A DNA stretch of 43,216 nucleotides, taken from contig WSLY01000020.1 of assembly GCA_013316825.1 (NCBI GenBank), forward strand, positions 1 through 43,216. Reading direction: 5' to 3'. The stretch is from Lachnospiraceae bacterium (GTDB lineage: Bacteria; Bacillota; Clostridia; Lachnospirales; Lachnospiraceae). Each line of letters starts with the position of its first letter. The first letter of the stretch is position 1. A program made the position numbers and the translations under genes. Positions 7,569-16,812 of this stretch are shown here, in pieces. The notes under the pieces are model-generated. The model was not told the DNA's origin, did no database searches, and saw nothing but the letters and a program-made list of their open reading frames with translations.

Positions 7569-7988
7569 ATGGACCGGAATGGATACGATATGGGAAGAAG
7601 AGAACTGAGGGAGCAGATTTTTCTTCTGCTGTTTCGCGTGGAATTTAACACGCCGCAGGATATGCCGGAACAGATGCAGTTGTTTTTTGAGGATGATGAA
7701 GTAAAGAGAACGCCGAAGGAAGCAGCTTATATAGAAGAAAAGTATGACAGAATTATGGAAAAGCTGTCCGATATTGATGCACAGCTTGATAAAAAGGCGG
7801 AAAACTGGGACCTGAAGCGTATGGGCAAGGTGGACTTGACCGTGCTCAGGCTTGCGCTTTATGAAATGCAGTATGATGACGACGTGCCGGTCAGCGTGGC
7901 AATCAACGAGGCGGTCGAGCTTGCCAAGAAGTTCGGGCAGGACGGCTCCGGTGCGTTTGTCAACGCGGTTTTGGCAAAATTTGCATAA
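7569..7988 (+). CDS. nusB: Transcription antitermination factor NusB
   Basis: A 139-residue all-helical RNA-binding protein. NusB with NusE (S10) binds boxA of rRNA leaders and supports antitermination. Visible are the N-terminal GRRELREQIFLLLFRVEFN helix and the C-terminal VDLTVLRLALYEMQYDDDVPVSVAINEAVELAKKFG signature, followed by the usual GSGAFVNAVLAKF end. Neither the ATG at 7569 nor the one at 7590 has a strong ribosome binding site. Family alignment favours 7590 (starting MGRRELRE); the longer start is listed because it cannot be excluded. The xseA start follows the stop by 25 bases. Confidence 0.92.
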   Translation: MDRNGYDMGRRELREQIFLLLFRVEFNTPQDMPEQMQLFFEDDEVKRTPKEAAYIEEKYDRIMEKLSDIDAQLDKKAENWDLKRMGKVDLTVLRLALYEMQYDDDVPVSVAINEAVELAKKFGQDGSGAFVNAVLAKFA

Positions 7989-8013
7989 AAGGCATGTCTC
8001 TGACATCGCCAAA

Positions 8014-9273
8014 ATGAGGTCTACCATGCAGAATGTATACACGGTGGCACAGGTAAATGCCTATATTAAAAATATGTTCACGCAGGATTTTATGCTGCAG
8101 TCGCTTTTCGTAAGAGGTGAAGTGAGCAACTGCAAATATCATTCTTCTGGACATATTTATTTTACGTTAAAAGATGAAAAAGGCGCGATTGCCTGCGTGA
8201 TGTTTGCAGGAAACAGGGGCGGTCTGAAATTTAAATTGGAAAACGGGCAGCAGGTGGTCGCGGGCGGCATAGTGGATGTGTACGAGAAAGACGGCAAATA
8301 CCAGCTTTATGCCAAACAGATTGTGCAGGAGGGCGCAGGGTATCTTTATGAAAAATACGAGGCGTTAAAGCAGGATCTTGCAGAGCGGGGTATGTTTGCA
8401 GAGCAGTACAAGCGTCCCATTCCCAGATACAACCAGACGCTGGGTGTGGTGACGGCGCCTACGGGAGCGGCTGTCAGGGACATTATCAATGTGGCGAAAA
8501 GGCGGAATCCCTACATCCGCATTCTTTTATATCCTGCCATTGTGCAGGGGGAGCAGGCGGCACAGAGCATTGCAAACGGTATCCGCGCCTTGGAGCGTCA
8601 GGGCGTGGATGTGATGATAGTGGGGCGCGGCGGCGGTTCCCTTGAGGATCTGTGGGCGTTTAACGAGGAGATTGTAGCGCAGGCGGTATTTGACTGCAGC
8701 ATTCCCGTTATTTCGGCGGTAGGCCATGAGACGGACCATACGATTATCGATTATGTAGCGGATTTGCGCGCGCCTACGCCTTCGGCGGCGGCGGAGCTTG
8801 CCGTATTCGATTACGGTCAGGTTATGCTTGCCTTACATAACGGCAGGGAAAAGCTTGTAAAGCGGATGGGCGCCGTGGTTGCAAAAAAGCGGCAGCAGGC
8901 AGAACGGTTTGCTTTGCGCTATAGACTGCAAAGTCCCGAGAGCCGGATTCGGGACAAGCGGCTTTTTGCGCTAAGGGCGGAAGAGGAGCTGCAGCGGCTT
9001 ATGGAGGAAAAAATAAAAGATAACCGCCATATACTTGCACTCTATGTGGAAAAATTTAAGGGGCTTTCCCCTCTGGCAAAGCTGAATCAGGGCTATGCCT
9101 ATGTGGAGGATAAGGAAGGCAGGGCTTTAAAGAAACTATCACAGGTGCATCCGGGGGATATGCTTACCATCAGCGTATCGGACGGAAAGGTACTGGTGCA
9201 GGTAAAGGACAAGCTGAGTCCTATCAAGGCAAAAAAGGAGAGAACGGATGACCTTAGAGGAGAAATTTGCTAA
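8014..9273 (+). CDS. xseA: Exodeoxyribonuclease VII large subunit
   Basis: A 419-residue protein that with XseB forms exonuclease VII, which degrades single-stranded DNA in both directions. The N-terminal OB-fold nucleic-acid-binding domain (about residues 5-100; VRGEVSNCKYHSSGHIYFTLKD) is followed by the catalytic domain, with LGVVTAPTGAAVRDI, the GRGGGSLEDLWAFNEE motif and SAVGHETDHTIIDYVADLRAPTPSAAAEL. A coiled-coil region and the C-terminal GYAYVEDKEGRAL segment complete the usual architecture. The start is ATG at 8014, with a second ATG four codons later; an open frame runs further upstream but lies over nusB. The last 26 bases overlap xseB. Confidence 0.95.
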   Translation: MRSTMQNVYTVAQVNAYIKNMFTQDFMLQSLFVRGEVSNCKYHSSGHIYFTLKDEKGAIACVMFAGNRGGLKFKLENGQQVVAGGIVDVYEKDGKYQLYAKQIVQEGAGYLYEKYEALKQDLAERGMFAEQYKRPIPRYNQTLGVVTAPTGAAVRDIINVAKRRNPYIRILLYPAIVQGEQAAQSIANGIRALERQGVDVMIVGRGGGSLEDLWAFNEEIVAQAVFDCSIPVISAVGHETDHTIIDYVADLRAPTPSAAAELAVFDYGQVMLALHNGREKLVKRMGAVVAKKRQQAERFALRYRLQSPESRIRDKRLFALRAEEELQRLMEEKIKDNRHILALYVEKFKGLSPLAKLNQGYAYVEDKEGRALKKLSQVHPGDMLTISVSDGKVLVQVKDKLSPIKAKKERTDDLRGEIC

Positions 9274-9445
9274 ACTGGAAGAGACGGTTACCAGACTGGA
9301 ATCGGAGGAGGTCTCGCTGGAGGAATCTTTTCGTATTTACAAAGAGGGCATGGCACTTTTGAAAAAATGCAATGCAGATATTGACAAAGTGGAAAAGCAG
9401 GTCATGCAGTTAAATGACGAGGGAGAACTGGAAGAGTTTGCATAG
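9248..9445 (+). CDS. xseB: Exodeoxyribonuclease VII small subunit
   Basis: A 65-residue helical protein, the small subunit of exonuclease VII; several copies coat the coiled coil of XseA. It reads LEEKFAKLEETVTRLESEEVSLEESF, the standard XseB opening, followed by YKEGMALLKKCN. It starts 26 bases before the xseA stop, so expression is coupled. In related genomes the next gene is commonly ispA (farnesyl diphosphate synthase); here dxs follows directly. Confidence 0.95.
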   Translation: MTLEEKFAKLEETVTRLESEEVSLEESFRIYKEGMALLKKCNADIDKVEKQVMQLNDEGELEEFA

Positions 9446-9503
9446 ATACGGGAAATAAGACAAGGCGGGCGGCGGTTTTACGCAAAAAGCAGAGGTGGTC
9501 GTA

Positions 9504-11363
9504 TTGCTGGAGCAGATACAAAAAGAAAATGATATTAAATATATCGACAAGTCGGAGTATGGAGCCCTTGCGGAAGAAATCCGGCAGTTTTTAATAGAAA
9601 AAATCAGTGTGACAGGCGGACATTTAGGTTCCAATTTAGGAGCGGTAGAACTGACAATGGCGCTGCATATTGCACTTGACCTTCCAACGGATAAAATCAT
9701 ATGGGATGTGGGGCACCAGTCATACACGCACAAGCTTTTGACGGGGCGGCGGGACGGCTTTGAATCCTTGCGCAAATACCACGGCATGAGCGGTTTTCCC
9801 AAGCGGAAGGAAAGCAGGTGTGACTGCTTTGATACAGGGCACAGCTCGACCTCCGTATCGGCAGGGCTGGGGATGGTGAAGGCGCGGGATTTAAAGGGGG
9901 AGAGCAATACCATTGTTTCCGTTATCGGAGACGGCTCCCTGACGGGCGGTATGGCGTACGAGGCGTTAAATAACGCTTCCAAGCTGGAGACGAACTTTAT
10001 CATTGTATTAAATGACAACAATATGTCCATCTCTGCGAATGTGGGAGGCATGTCAAGCTATCTCAATAAAATCAGGACAGCGGACAGCTACCTCGATTTG
10101 AAGTCAGGTATTTACAATGCGCTGCGCGGCAGGGCAAAAGGAGACTCCCTCATTGAAAAGATCAGGCGGGTGAAAAGCGGCGTGAAGCAGCTTGTGATTC
10201 CCGGGATGCTCTTTGAAGATATGGGCATCACGTACTTAGGACCGGTGAACGGGCATGATGTGAACGCCCTGCTAAAGGTAATCGGCGAAGCGCGGCGTGT
10301 AAAGGGCGCGGTCATGATACATGTCATGACGGAAAAAGGAAAGGGATATGCGCCTGCAGAGCGCCATCCGGCGAGATTTCACGGGGCGGAGCCTTTTGAA
10401 ATAGAGACGGGGCTTCCCAAAAATCCCCGCAATACGCCTAATTACACGGATATTTTCTCCACTGTTATGTGTAAGCTTGGGCAGCGGAAGGAAAATGTGG
10501 TGGCAATTACGGCGGCGATGCCGGACGGGACGGGGCTGAAACGTTTCCGCAATATGTATCCGGACCGTTTCTTTGATGTGGGGATAGCGGAGGAACATGC
10601 GGTTACTTTTGCGGCAGGACTGGCTGCCGGCGGCATGAGACCGGTGGTGGCGATTTATTCTTCTTTTTTACAGCGTGCCTATGACCAGATACTGCATGAC
10701 GTGTGTATTCAGAACCTGCCGGTGGTGTTTGCCATCGACAGGGCGGGACTGGTAGGAAGCGACGGGGAGACCCATCAGGGCATTTTTGATTTGTCCTATT
10801 TATCCTGTATCCCAAGACTGCAGATTATGGCGCCTAAAAATAAATGGGAGCTTTCAGATATGTTAAAGTATGCGGTGGAGCTGGATATGCCTTCGGCAAT
10901 CCGCTATCCGCGGGGCGAGGCATATGCCGGACTCAAGGAGTTCCGTGAGCCGGTTGTCTGCGGAAAAAGCGAATGGATTTATGAGGAAGAGGAGGTTGCG
11001 CTTTTGGCCGTGGGCAGTATGGTGCAGACGGCGGAGGCTGTCAGGGACATTTTGAAAGAGGAGGGGCACGCCTGCAGCCTTGTCAATGTACGGTTTGTGA
11101 AGCCGCTTGACGAGGATATGGTAAAAAAGGCGGCAGCAGGACACCGTCTGCTTGTCACCATGGAGGAGAATGTGGCGAGCGGCGGGTTTGGCGAGCGGGT
11201 GCAGAGCTTTTTAAATGAAAATGCGCTGGCGGTACAACCATTGTCCATCACCATACCCGACGTGTATGTGGAGCATGGGAGTGTAGAGCTCTTAAAGAAG
11301 GAGCTTTTGATAGATGCGGAGAGCGTGGCGGCGCGTATCAAGGAGCGTCTGTCAGGAAATTGA
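9504..11363 (+). CDS. dxs: 1-deoxy-D-xylulose-5-phosphate synthase
   Basis: A 619-residue thiamine-diphosphate enzyme that condenses pyruvate and glyceraldehyde 3-phosphate in the first step of the MEP isoprenoid pathway. The N-terminal domain has GGHLGSNLGAVELT, WDVGHQSYTHKLLTGR and the thiamine-binding GDGSLTGGMAYEALNNA motif (about residues 142-160). The transketolase-like pyrimidine domain has FDVGIAEEHAVTFAAGLA, with the catalytic Glu near residue 360, and DRAGLVGSDGETHQG. A transketolase C-terminal domain ends the protein. The TTG at 9504 has AGAGGTGG just upstream; a GTG at 9495 in frame would leave no ribosome binding site. The start of tlyA follows by 7 bases. Confidence 0.95.
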   Translation: MLEQIQKENDIKYIDKSEYGALAEEIRQFLIEKISVTGGHLGSNLGAVELTMALHIALDLPTDKIIWDVGHQSYTHKLLTGRRDGFESLRKYHGMSGFPKRKESRCDCFDTGHSSTSVSAGLGMVKARDLKGESNTIVSVIGDGSLTGGMAYEALNNASKLETNFIIVLNDNNMSISANVGGMSSYLNKIRTADSYLDLKSGIYNALRGRAKGDSLIEKIRRVKSGVKQLVIPGMLFEDMGITYLGPVNGHDVNALLKVIGEARRVKGAVMIHVMTEKGKGYAPAERHPARFHGAEPFEIETGLPKNPRNTPNYTDIFSTVMCKLGQRKENVVAITAAMPDGTGLKRFRNMYPDRFFDVGIAEEHAVTFAAGLAAGGMRPVVAIYSSFLQRAYDQILHDVCIQNLPVVFAIDRAGLVGSDGETHQGIFDLSYLSCIPRLQIMAPKNKWELSDMLKYAVELDMPSAIRYPRGEAYAGLKEFREPVVCGKSEWIYEEEEVALLAVGSMVQTAEAVRDILKEEGHACSLVNVRFVKPLDEDMVKKAAAGHRLLVTMEENVASGGFGERVQSFLNENALAVQPLSITIPDVYVEHGSVELLKKELLIDAESVAARIKERLSGN

Positions 11364-11370
11364 GGAATAC

Positions 11371-12264
11371 ATGAAGGAAAGACTGGATGTCATTCTGGTT
11401 TCAGGCGGGTTTGCGGAATCCAGAGAAAAGGCGAAAGCCATTATCATGGCGGGCGTTGTGTTTGTGGACGGGCAGAAGGAAGACAAGGCGGGCGCCATGT
11501 TTGAAAAGGAAAAGGTAGCGATTGAGGTAAGAAGCAGCGCTCTTCGTTATGTAAGCAGGGGCGGGCTTAAATTGGAAAAGGCGCTGAAGTGTTTTGAAAT
11601 TTCGACGGCGGGCAAGGTGTGTATGGACATAGGCGCATCCACCGGCGGTTTTACCGACTGTATGCTGCAAAACGGGGCGGTTAAGGTCTATGCGGTGGAT
11701 GTAGGGCGCGGGCAGCTTGATTGGAAGCTGCGCAGCGATGCGCGTGTGGTCTGCATGGAAAAAACCAATTTCCGCTATATGGTGCGGGAGGATATCGCAG
11801 AGGCGCCGGATTTTGCTTCGGTGGACGTATCTTTTATTTCCCTGACCAAAATTCTCCTGCCGCTAAGACGAATACTAAAAGACGGCGGCAGCGTGGTTTG
11901 CCTGATTAAACCACAGTTTGAGGCGGGACGCGATAAGGTAGGAAAAAAGGGCGTGGTAAAGGAGCCCTCCGTGCACAGAGAGGTCATCTGCAAGGTGCTT
12001 GACTTTGCGGACAGCTTAGGATTTACGGCAAAGGCGCTTTCCTTTTCTCCCATCAGGGGACCGGAGGGCAATATAGAATATCTGCTGCTTCTTGCGCTGC
12101 AAGGGGAAAATAAGCCTGTAAGCGAGGCGCTTTCCGAACAGGAGGCAGAACGGGAGCTTGCGCGCATCACGGCGGAAGAGACGGGTATATCAAGGCAGGA
12201 GACGTGGCGGCAGCTTGTGGAGGAAACGGTAAAAAAAGCGCATGAGGAGCTTCATACAAAATGA
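11371..12264 (+). CDS. tlyA: TlyA family rRNA 2'-O-ribose methyltransferase
   Basis: A 297-residue protein with an N-terminal S4 RNA-binding domain (about residues 3-60, ERLDVILVSGGFAESREKAK) and an FtsJ-like SAM-dependent methyltransferase domain. The SAM motif DIGASTGGFTDC is at residues 86-97, and VDVSFISLTKILLPL and CLIKPQFEAGRDKVGK follow. TlyA of mycobacteria methylates 16S and 23S rRNA; older annotation calls the family hemolysin A. The ATG at 11371 has a TGAGGA site that overlaps the dxs stop. The stop overlaps the nadK start in an ATGA arrangement, so the two are coupled. Confidence 0.9.
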   Translation: MKERLDVILVSGGFAESREKAKAIIMAGVVFVDGQKEDKAGAMFEKEKVAIEVRSSALRYVSRGGLKLEKALKCFEISTAGKVCMDIGASTGGFTDCMLQNGAVKVYAVDVGRGQLDWKLRSDARVVCMEKTNFRYMVREDIAEAPDFASVDVSFISLTKILLPLRRILKDGGSVVCLIKPQFEAGRDKVGKKGVVKEPSVHREVICKVLDFADSLGFTAKALSFSPIRGPEGNIEYLLLLALQGENKPVSEALSEQEAERELARITAEETGISRQETWRQLVEETVKKAHEELHTK

Positions 12265-13097
12265 AATGTTTCTGTATTTATACCAACAGCCATAAGGATA
12301 AAAATTTTGAGATGACAAACCGGCTGTCTGCTTTTCTTTCAAAGAATGGGATCCGCTGTGACGTAAAAGTCATGGGGGAGGACAGTCAGGGAAAAAAGGA
12401 GACGGCGGCCGACTGTATTCTGGTGCTGGGCGGAGACGGTACGATGTTAAAGGCAGCCAGAGAGTTTGGCGGCAGATCGGGCGTACCGCTTTTGGGCATC
12501 AATCTGGGCAATCTGGGCTATTTGACGGAGGTGGAGCCGGAAGGAGCAGAAACGGCGCTGACGCAGCTTTTAGACGGAGATTACGAGTTGGAGAGCCGTA
12601 TGATGATAAGCGGTACCGTCTACAAAAAAGACGGCGAAAAGCGTGAGGAATGGGCGCTCAACGACATTGTCATCAGCAAGGCCGGCAGCCAGCAGGTGCT
12701 GCGTTTTCATCTTTATGTCAATCGGAAGCTTCTTTACAAATATCTGGCAGACGGCATCATTGTGACGACGCCTACCGGCTCGACAGGATATAATCTGTCT
12801 GCAGGGGGACCGATAGTGGAGCCTTCGGCAAGGCTGATTGTCGTAACGCCGGTTTGTCCCCATACCATGAACCAGAGGAGCATTGTGCTCTCACCGGAGG
12901 ATGAGGTGGTTATCGAGATTCCTGCAGGAACGGAGGGGCAGAGGCAGACGGCGGCGGCAAGCTTTGACGGCTGTGCCGTGGAGCTTAAGACAGGGGATGC
13001 CGTGCGGATTGCGCAGTCAGAGCGGACAACGGATTTCATAAAGCTTGGAAGGGCGGGCTTTTTAGAAGTGCTTCATCAAAAGATGAGTGAAAGCTAA
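12261..13097 (+). CDS. nadK: NAD kinase
   Basis: A 278-residue enzyme that phosphorylates NAD to NADP. The nucleotide-binding GGDGT motif is at residues 57-61 (VLGGDGTMLKAAREF). LLGINLGNLGYLTEVE, the LNDIVISK stretch and the TPTGSTGYNLSAGGPIV motif near residues 170-185 are typical of the PpnK family. It begins within the tlyA stop codon (4-base overlap). Conserved neighbours in Firmicutes are tlyA, argR and recN, as here. Confidence 0.95.
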   Translation: MKCFCIYTNSHKDKNFEMTNRLSAFLSKNGIRCDVKVMGEDSQGKKETAADCILVLGGDGTMLKAAREFGGRSGVPLLGINLGNLGYLTEVEPEGAETALTQLLDGDYELESRMMISGTVYKKDGEKREEWALNDIVISKAGSQQVLRFHLYVNRKLLYKYLADGIIVTTPTGSTGYNLSAGGPIVEPSARLIVVTPVCPHTMNQRSIVLSPEDEVVIEIPAGTEGQRQTAAASFDGCAVELKTGDAVRIAQSERTTDFIKLGRAGFLEVLHQKMSES

Positions 13098-13142
13098 AAT
13101 TGCGGCTTTATAAACGCGCAGAGTGCGCAGACAGGAGCTCAT

Positions 13143-13592
13143 ATGAAAAAGACGAGACATGCCAAAATCATTGAAATTATTGAGACTTATGATGTGGAGA
13201 CACAGGAAGAACTGGCTGCTTATTTAAAGCAGGCGGGCTATGATGTGACGCAGGCTACCATATCAAGGGATATCAGGGAACTAAACCTGTCAAAGGTTCC
13301 TGCGGGCGGCAGGCAGAAATACATTGTATTAAAGCAGGATGACAGCCGGTTGTGGGACAAGTACAGCCGGGTTTTGGCGGACGGCTTCTATTCCATGGAT
13401 ATGGCGCAGAATATTCTGGTGATGAAGACGGTATCCGGCATGGCGATGGCAGTAGCCGCTGCCGTGGATGCCATGAAATTCAAAGAAGTCGTGGGTACGA
13501 TTGCAGGGGACGATACGATTATGATTGCAGTCAGAACCGTGGAGGACACCAAAATTCTCATGGACAAAATACGCAGTATGGTTGAGGCATAA
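13143..13592 (+). CDS. argR: Arginine repressor ArgR
   Basis: A 149-residue transcription factor that controls arginine synthesis and breakdown genes in response to L-arginine. The N-terminal winged helix has TQATISRDIRELNLSKVP (about residues 37-54). The C-terminal oligomerisation and arginine-binding domain has the VVGTIAGDDTIMIAVRT stretch with the Asp pair near residue 122. An ACAGGAGCTC site precedes the ATG at 13143. The 45-base gap after nadK contains a small GCGC hairpin but no clear promoter. Location next to recN is conserved across Firmicutes and does not by itself imply arginine genes nearby; none is present. Confidence 0.93.
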   Translation: MKKTRHAKIIEIIETYDVETQEELAAYLKQAGYDVTQATISRDIRELNLSKVPAGGRQKYIVLKQDDSRLWDKYSRVLADGFYSMDMAQNILVMKTVSGMAMAVAAAVDAMKFKEVVGTIAGDDTIMIAVRTVEDTKILMDKIRSMVEA

Positions 13593-13621
13593 CAGTACAA
13601 AAGGAATTGTGGGGTAAATAA

Positions 13622-15298
13622 ATGTTATTAAGCTTACACGTAAAGAATCTTGCGCTGATAGAGGAGGCGGAGGTAGAATTTTCACAGGGCTTAAATATCC
13701 TGACCGGCGAGACGGGGGCAGGTAAGTCTATTCTGCTCGGCTCTGTCAATCTGGCGCTGGGGGCAAAGGCGGATAAGGATTTGATTCGAAAAGGGGCGGA
13801 TTATGCGCTGGCGGAGCTCACCTTTTCAGGAGAGGATGAAAGGATTCAAAAAAAACTTGCAAAAATGGAGCTGCCCTGTGAGGAAGGAACTGTTACCATC
13901 AGCCGCCGCCTGCAGGCAAACAGGAGCCTCAGCCGTATCAATGGGGAGACCGTAAGCATAAAACAGGTAAAGGAGCTCTCGGAGCTTCTTTTAGATATCC
14001 ACGGGCAGCATGAGCATCAGTCCCTTCTACACAAAAAAAAGCATTTGGAAATTCTGGATGCCTATGCCGGCAAGGAAATCCTTGCACCGCTTGCAAAGGT
14101 AAGGGAGCTGTTTTATGAGAAAAACCGGATTGCGGAAAAGATGGCAGAAATGGAGATGGACGAGGCGGCGAGAAAGCGGGAGATGGAATTTCTGCTCTTT
14201 GCATTTGACGAAATCGAGCAGGCGGCGCCTATAGCGGGGGAGGATGAGGAGCTGGAGAGCAGGTATCGCCGTATGGTAAACAGCCGCAAAATCGGGGAAG
14301 CGTTAGGCGCGTGTTACCGTTTTGCCGGAGGGGAAGAGGAGGGAGCTTCCTTTTTTGTTGGAAGAGCGGTGCGGGAGCTTTCACAGGCTGCGGTTTATGA
14401 CGACGGGCTTAGCGGGCTTTCGGAGCAGATAGCAGAGATTGAAGCGCTTTTAAACGATTTTAACAGGGAGCTTTCCGATTATATTGCGGATATGGAGTTT
14501 GACGGGGCAGACTTTGCTGCGGTGGAAGAGCGGCTCAACCTGCTGAATCATTTGAAGGAAAAATATGGAAAAACAATTGACGAGGTTCTTGCATATAAAG
14601 AAGCGCTTTCGGAAAAAATAGAAGAGCTGAACGATTATGAAAATCAGATGGCATTTTTAAAAAGAAAATATGACGAGACAAAAAAAGCGCTGACAGAGAG
14701 CTGCGAGGCGGTTTCCGCATGCCGCTTCAAACAAGCGAAAAAACTGGAAAAAACGTTAAAACAGGCGCTTCTGGAACTGAATTTTTTGTCCGTGGAGTTT
14801 GGAATAAAAATAGAGAAAAAAGAAATTGCCGCAGACGGCTTTGATGATGTGGAATTTTTGATTTCCACCAATCCGGGGGAGGAGAAAAAGCCCTTGGGAC
14901 AGGTGGCGAGCGGCGGCGAGCTTTCCCGCGTTATGCTAGGCATCAAGACGGTGCTGGCGGATAAGGATGCCGTGGACACGCTTATCTTTGATGAAATCGA
15001 TGCCGGAATCAGCGGCAGGACGGCGTGGAAGGTTTCGGAAAAACTGGGTAAGCTGTCCTGCGCCCATCAAGTCATCTGTATTACCCACCTGTCCCAGATA
15101 GCAGCGATGGCGGACGCCCATTTTGTCATTGAAAAGCAGACGGACGGTAAACATACAACCACAAGTATTCGTCTTTTGTCAAAAGAAGGAGAGACGGAAG
15201 AGCTGGCAAGGCTTTTAGGGGCAGATGCATTGTCGGAAGCTGCGCTTTTTAATGCGAGAGAGATGAAAAGCGAGGCTGCCAAAATCAAGCAAAGCTGA
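13622..15298 (+). CDS. recN: DNA repair protein RecN
   Basis: A 558-residue SMC-like ATPase involved in double-strand-break repair. The Walker A motif GETGAGKS is at residues 29-36, and the ILLDIHGQHEHQSLL Q-loop region follows. There is a long central coiled coil, then the signature VASGGELSRVMLGIK (about 425-440) and Walker B DTLIFDEIDAGISG (about 450). The H-loop region CITHLSQIAAMADAHF completes the ATPase head. Length is normal. It starts 29 bases after argR. A hairpin with T-run ends the transcript after the stop. Confidence 0.95.
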   Translation: MLLSLHVKNLALIEEAEVEFSQGLNILTGETGAGKSILLGSVNLALGAKADKDLIRKGADYALAELTFSGEDERIQKKLAKMELPCEEGTVTISRRLQANRSLSRINGETVSIKQVKELSELLLDIHGQHEHQSLLHKKKHLEILDAYAGKEILAPLAKVRELFYEKNRIAEKMAEMEMDEAARKREMEFLLFAFDEIEQAAPIAGEDEELESRYRRMVNSRKIGEALGACYRFAGGEEEGASFFVGRAVRELSQAAVYDDGLSGLSEQIAEIEALLNDFNRELSDYIADMEFDGADFAAVEERLNLLNHLKEKYGKTIDEVLAYKEALSEKIEELNDYENQMAFLKRKYDETKKALTESCEAVSACRFKQAKKLEKTLKQALLELNFLSVEFGIKIEKKEIAADGFDDVEFLISTNPGEEKKPLGQVASGGELSRVMLGIKTVLADKDAVDTLIFDEIDAGISGRTAWKVSEKLGKLSCAHQVICITHLSQIAAMADAHFVIEKQTDGKHTTTSIRLLSKEGETEELARLLGADALSEAALFNAREMKSEAAKIKQS

Positions 15299-15337
15299 TT
15301 TTTTTGTTTAAACTTTAAAAATGTGACAACACTAAGA

Positions 15338-15365
15338 AGAGTATCCGATACGGGTACTCTTTTTT
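15338..15365 (+). terminator. Rho-independent terminator after recN
   Basis: AGAGTATCC and GGGTACTCT pair over 9 bp (with one G-U) around a 5-base loop, followed by TTTTTT. It separates the asp23-recN transcript from spoIVB, which in sporulating bacteria is expressed in the forespore under its own promoter. Confidence 0.85.
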
Positions 15366-15441
15366 CATGACAATGGAAACTCGCAACAGAATCTGGGCGA
15401 AGCGGGGATTCTATTGTTTGCGGTATGCAGGAGGTATAGCA

Positions 15442-16755
15442 GTGAAAAACAAAAAAAGAAAAAAAATGTACAGAAGGTGCCTGCTATGCGCCCTTATTTT
15501 TACCTGCCTTACGCTTGCCGGCGTCGGTTTCTTGTATTATTACGAGAAAATTCCCGGCAATATTAAATTGAAGATGGGAGAGGAACAGGTATTGAACATA
15601 GGGCTGCCCCTTGAGGGAGAAATTATCAGAATACAGGAGAATACGAGTGGAGACAGCGCAGCCGTTCCTGCAAATGGGCAAGGGGAATCCAATATACCGG
15701 CGGATTCCATCTATATCGATTTGAGCAGTCCCGTTACCATGCGGGCGGACACGCTGAGCAGTTACCGGATGACCCTGAAACTTTTTGGTGTCATTCCCTT
15801 TAAGCAGGTAAATATTGACGTCATTGAAAATATGACGCTTACGCCGGTGGGACTTCCTGTCGGCATCTATATGAAAACAGACGGTGTTTTGGTGATTGGA
15901 GTAGGTGATTTTATCTCTGTAAACGGGAGCAGCGTATCGCCTTCCAGATATCTGCTCAAAACCGGCGATTACATTCTTTCCCTGAATGGAGAGGCGGTAA
16001 CGGAGAAAGCGGACTTTATAGAGATGGTCGAAGACTGCGGCGGACAGCCGGTAGTGCTCTCCGTGCGCCGCGGCGGAGAAATTTTTGACATCGAGGTGCA
16101 GCCTTACCAAAATCAGAGCGGGGAGTATAAGCTTGGCATATGGGTCAGGGATAATGCGCAGGGAGTGGGAACCATGACTTTTGTTGACGGCGAAGGCAAC
16201 TTTGGCGCGCTGGGGCATGGCATCAATGATGTAGACACCGGCATGATTATGGAACTTAGCAGTGGAACCCTTTACAAAACGGATATTGTGGCAATCAAAA
16301 AAGGTGTGCGGGGCGAACCGGGAGAGATGACCGGTATGATTGAATACAACGACAACAACATTTTCGGCATTATTACAGATAATACCGAAAGGGGAATCTT
16401 CGGAACCTGCAATGACAAAATGCTTGCCTGTATCTCTGCTGAGCCGCTGCCGATTGGGTTAAAGCAGGAAGTGGAAATCGGTCCTGCCGAGATACTCTGC
16501 ATGGTGGACGGGGAGTTAAAGTACTATGATATTGTAATTAAGGAATGTCATTTTGACCATGACAATATCAACCGTGGAATTGTGCTGCAGGTGACGGATC
16601 CGGAGCTGATTGCCCTCACAGGCGGCATTATACAAGGAATGAGCGGCGCGCCCATTATACAGAACGGCAGGCTGATTGGCGCGGTGACACATGTTCTGAT
16701 AAACGATTCTACCAGCGGCTATGGCATTTTTATTGAGGAGATGATTGTGCATTAG
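15442..16755 (+). CDS. spoIVB: SpoIVB peptidase
   Basis: A 437-residue secreted or membrane-anchored serine peptidase of family S55. In Bacillus it is made in the forespore and cleaves SpoIVFA to release pro-sigma-K processing. The GTG at 15442 has AGGAGG at 15429-15434. The protein has an N-terminal membrane segment (about 14-33), a PDZ domain (about 135-215; YILSLNGEAV) and the peptidase domain. His259 (GHGI), Asp386 and Ser401 (GMSGAP) have the same spacing as the His236, Asp363 and Ser378 catalytic residues of the Bacillus enzyme as I recall them. The usual GSP after the Ser is GAP here. The next gene is gpmI; the spo0A gene that usually follows is not present. Confidence 0.94.
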   Translation: MKNKKRKKMYRRCLLCALIFTCLTLAGVGFLYYYEKIPGNIKLKMGEEQVLNIGLPLEGEIIRIQENTSGDSAAVPANGQGESNIPADSIYIDLSSPVTMRADTLSSYRMTLKLFGVIPFKQVNIDVIENMTLTPVGLPVGIYMKTDGVLVIGVGDFISVNGSSVSPSRYLLKTGDYILSLNGEAVTEKADFIEMVEDCGGQPVVLSVRRGGEIFDIEVQPYQNQSGEYKLGIWVRDNAQGVGTMTFVDGEGNFGALGHGINDVDTGMIMELSSGTLYKTDIVAIKKGVRGEPGEMTGMIEYNDNNIFGIITDNTERGIFGTCNDKMLACISAEPLPIGLKQEVEIGPAEILCMVDGELKYYDIVIKECHFDHDNINRGIVLQVTDPELIALTGGIIQGMSGAPIIQNGRLIGAVTHVLINDSTSGYGIFIEEMIVH

Positions 16756-16783
16756 CCGTAAAGAAGAAATGCGTAACTTGCTC

Positions 16784-16812
16784 TTGCATGTCGGTGCAAG
16801 AACAGGTATAAT
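16784..16812 (+). promoter_or_regulatory. Sigma-A-type promoter of gpmI
   Basis: TTGCAT at 16784-16789 and TATAAT at 16807-16812 are separated by 17 bases. The CTTGCA/TGCAAG inverted repeat at 16783-16800 overlaps the -35 box and could be an operator or a weak hairpin. The gpmI ATG lies 60 bases downstream. Confidence 0.7.

Noticed and set aside
15367..15441. Upstream ATG at 15367 as the start of spoIVB
   Set aside because: The GTG at 15442 has a strong AGGAGG site and gives the normal short N-terminus before the membrane helix. The upstream part sits right behind the terminator and adds residues unlike SpoIVB.
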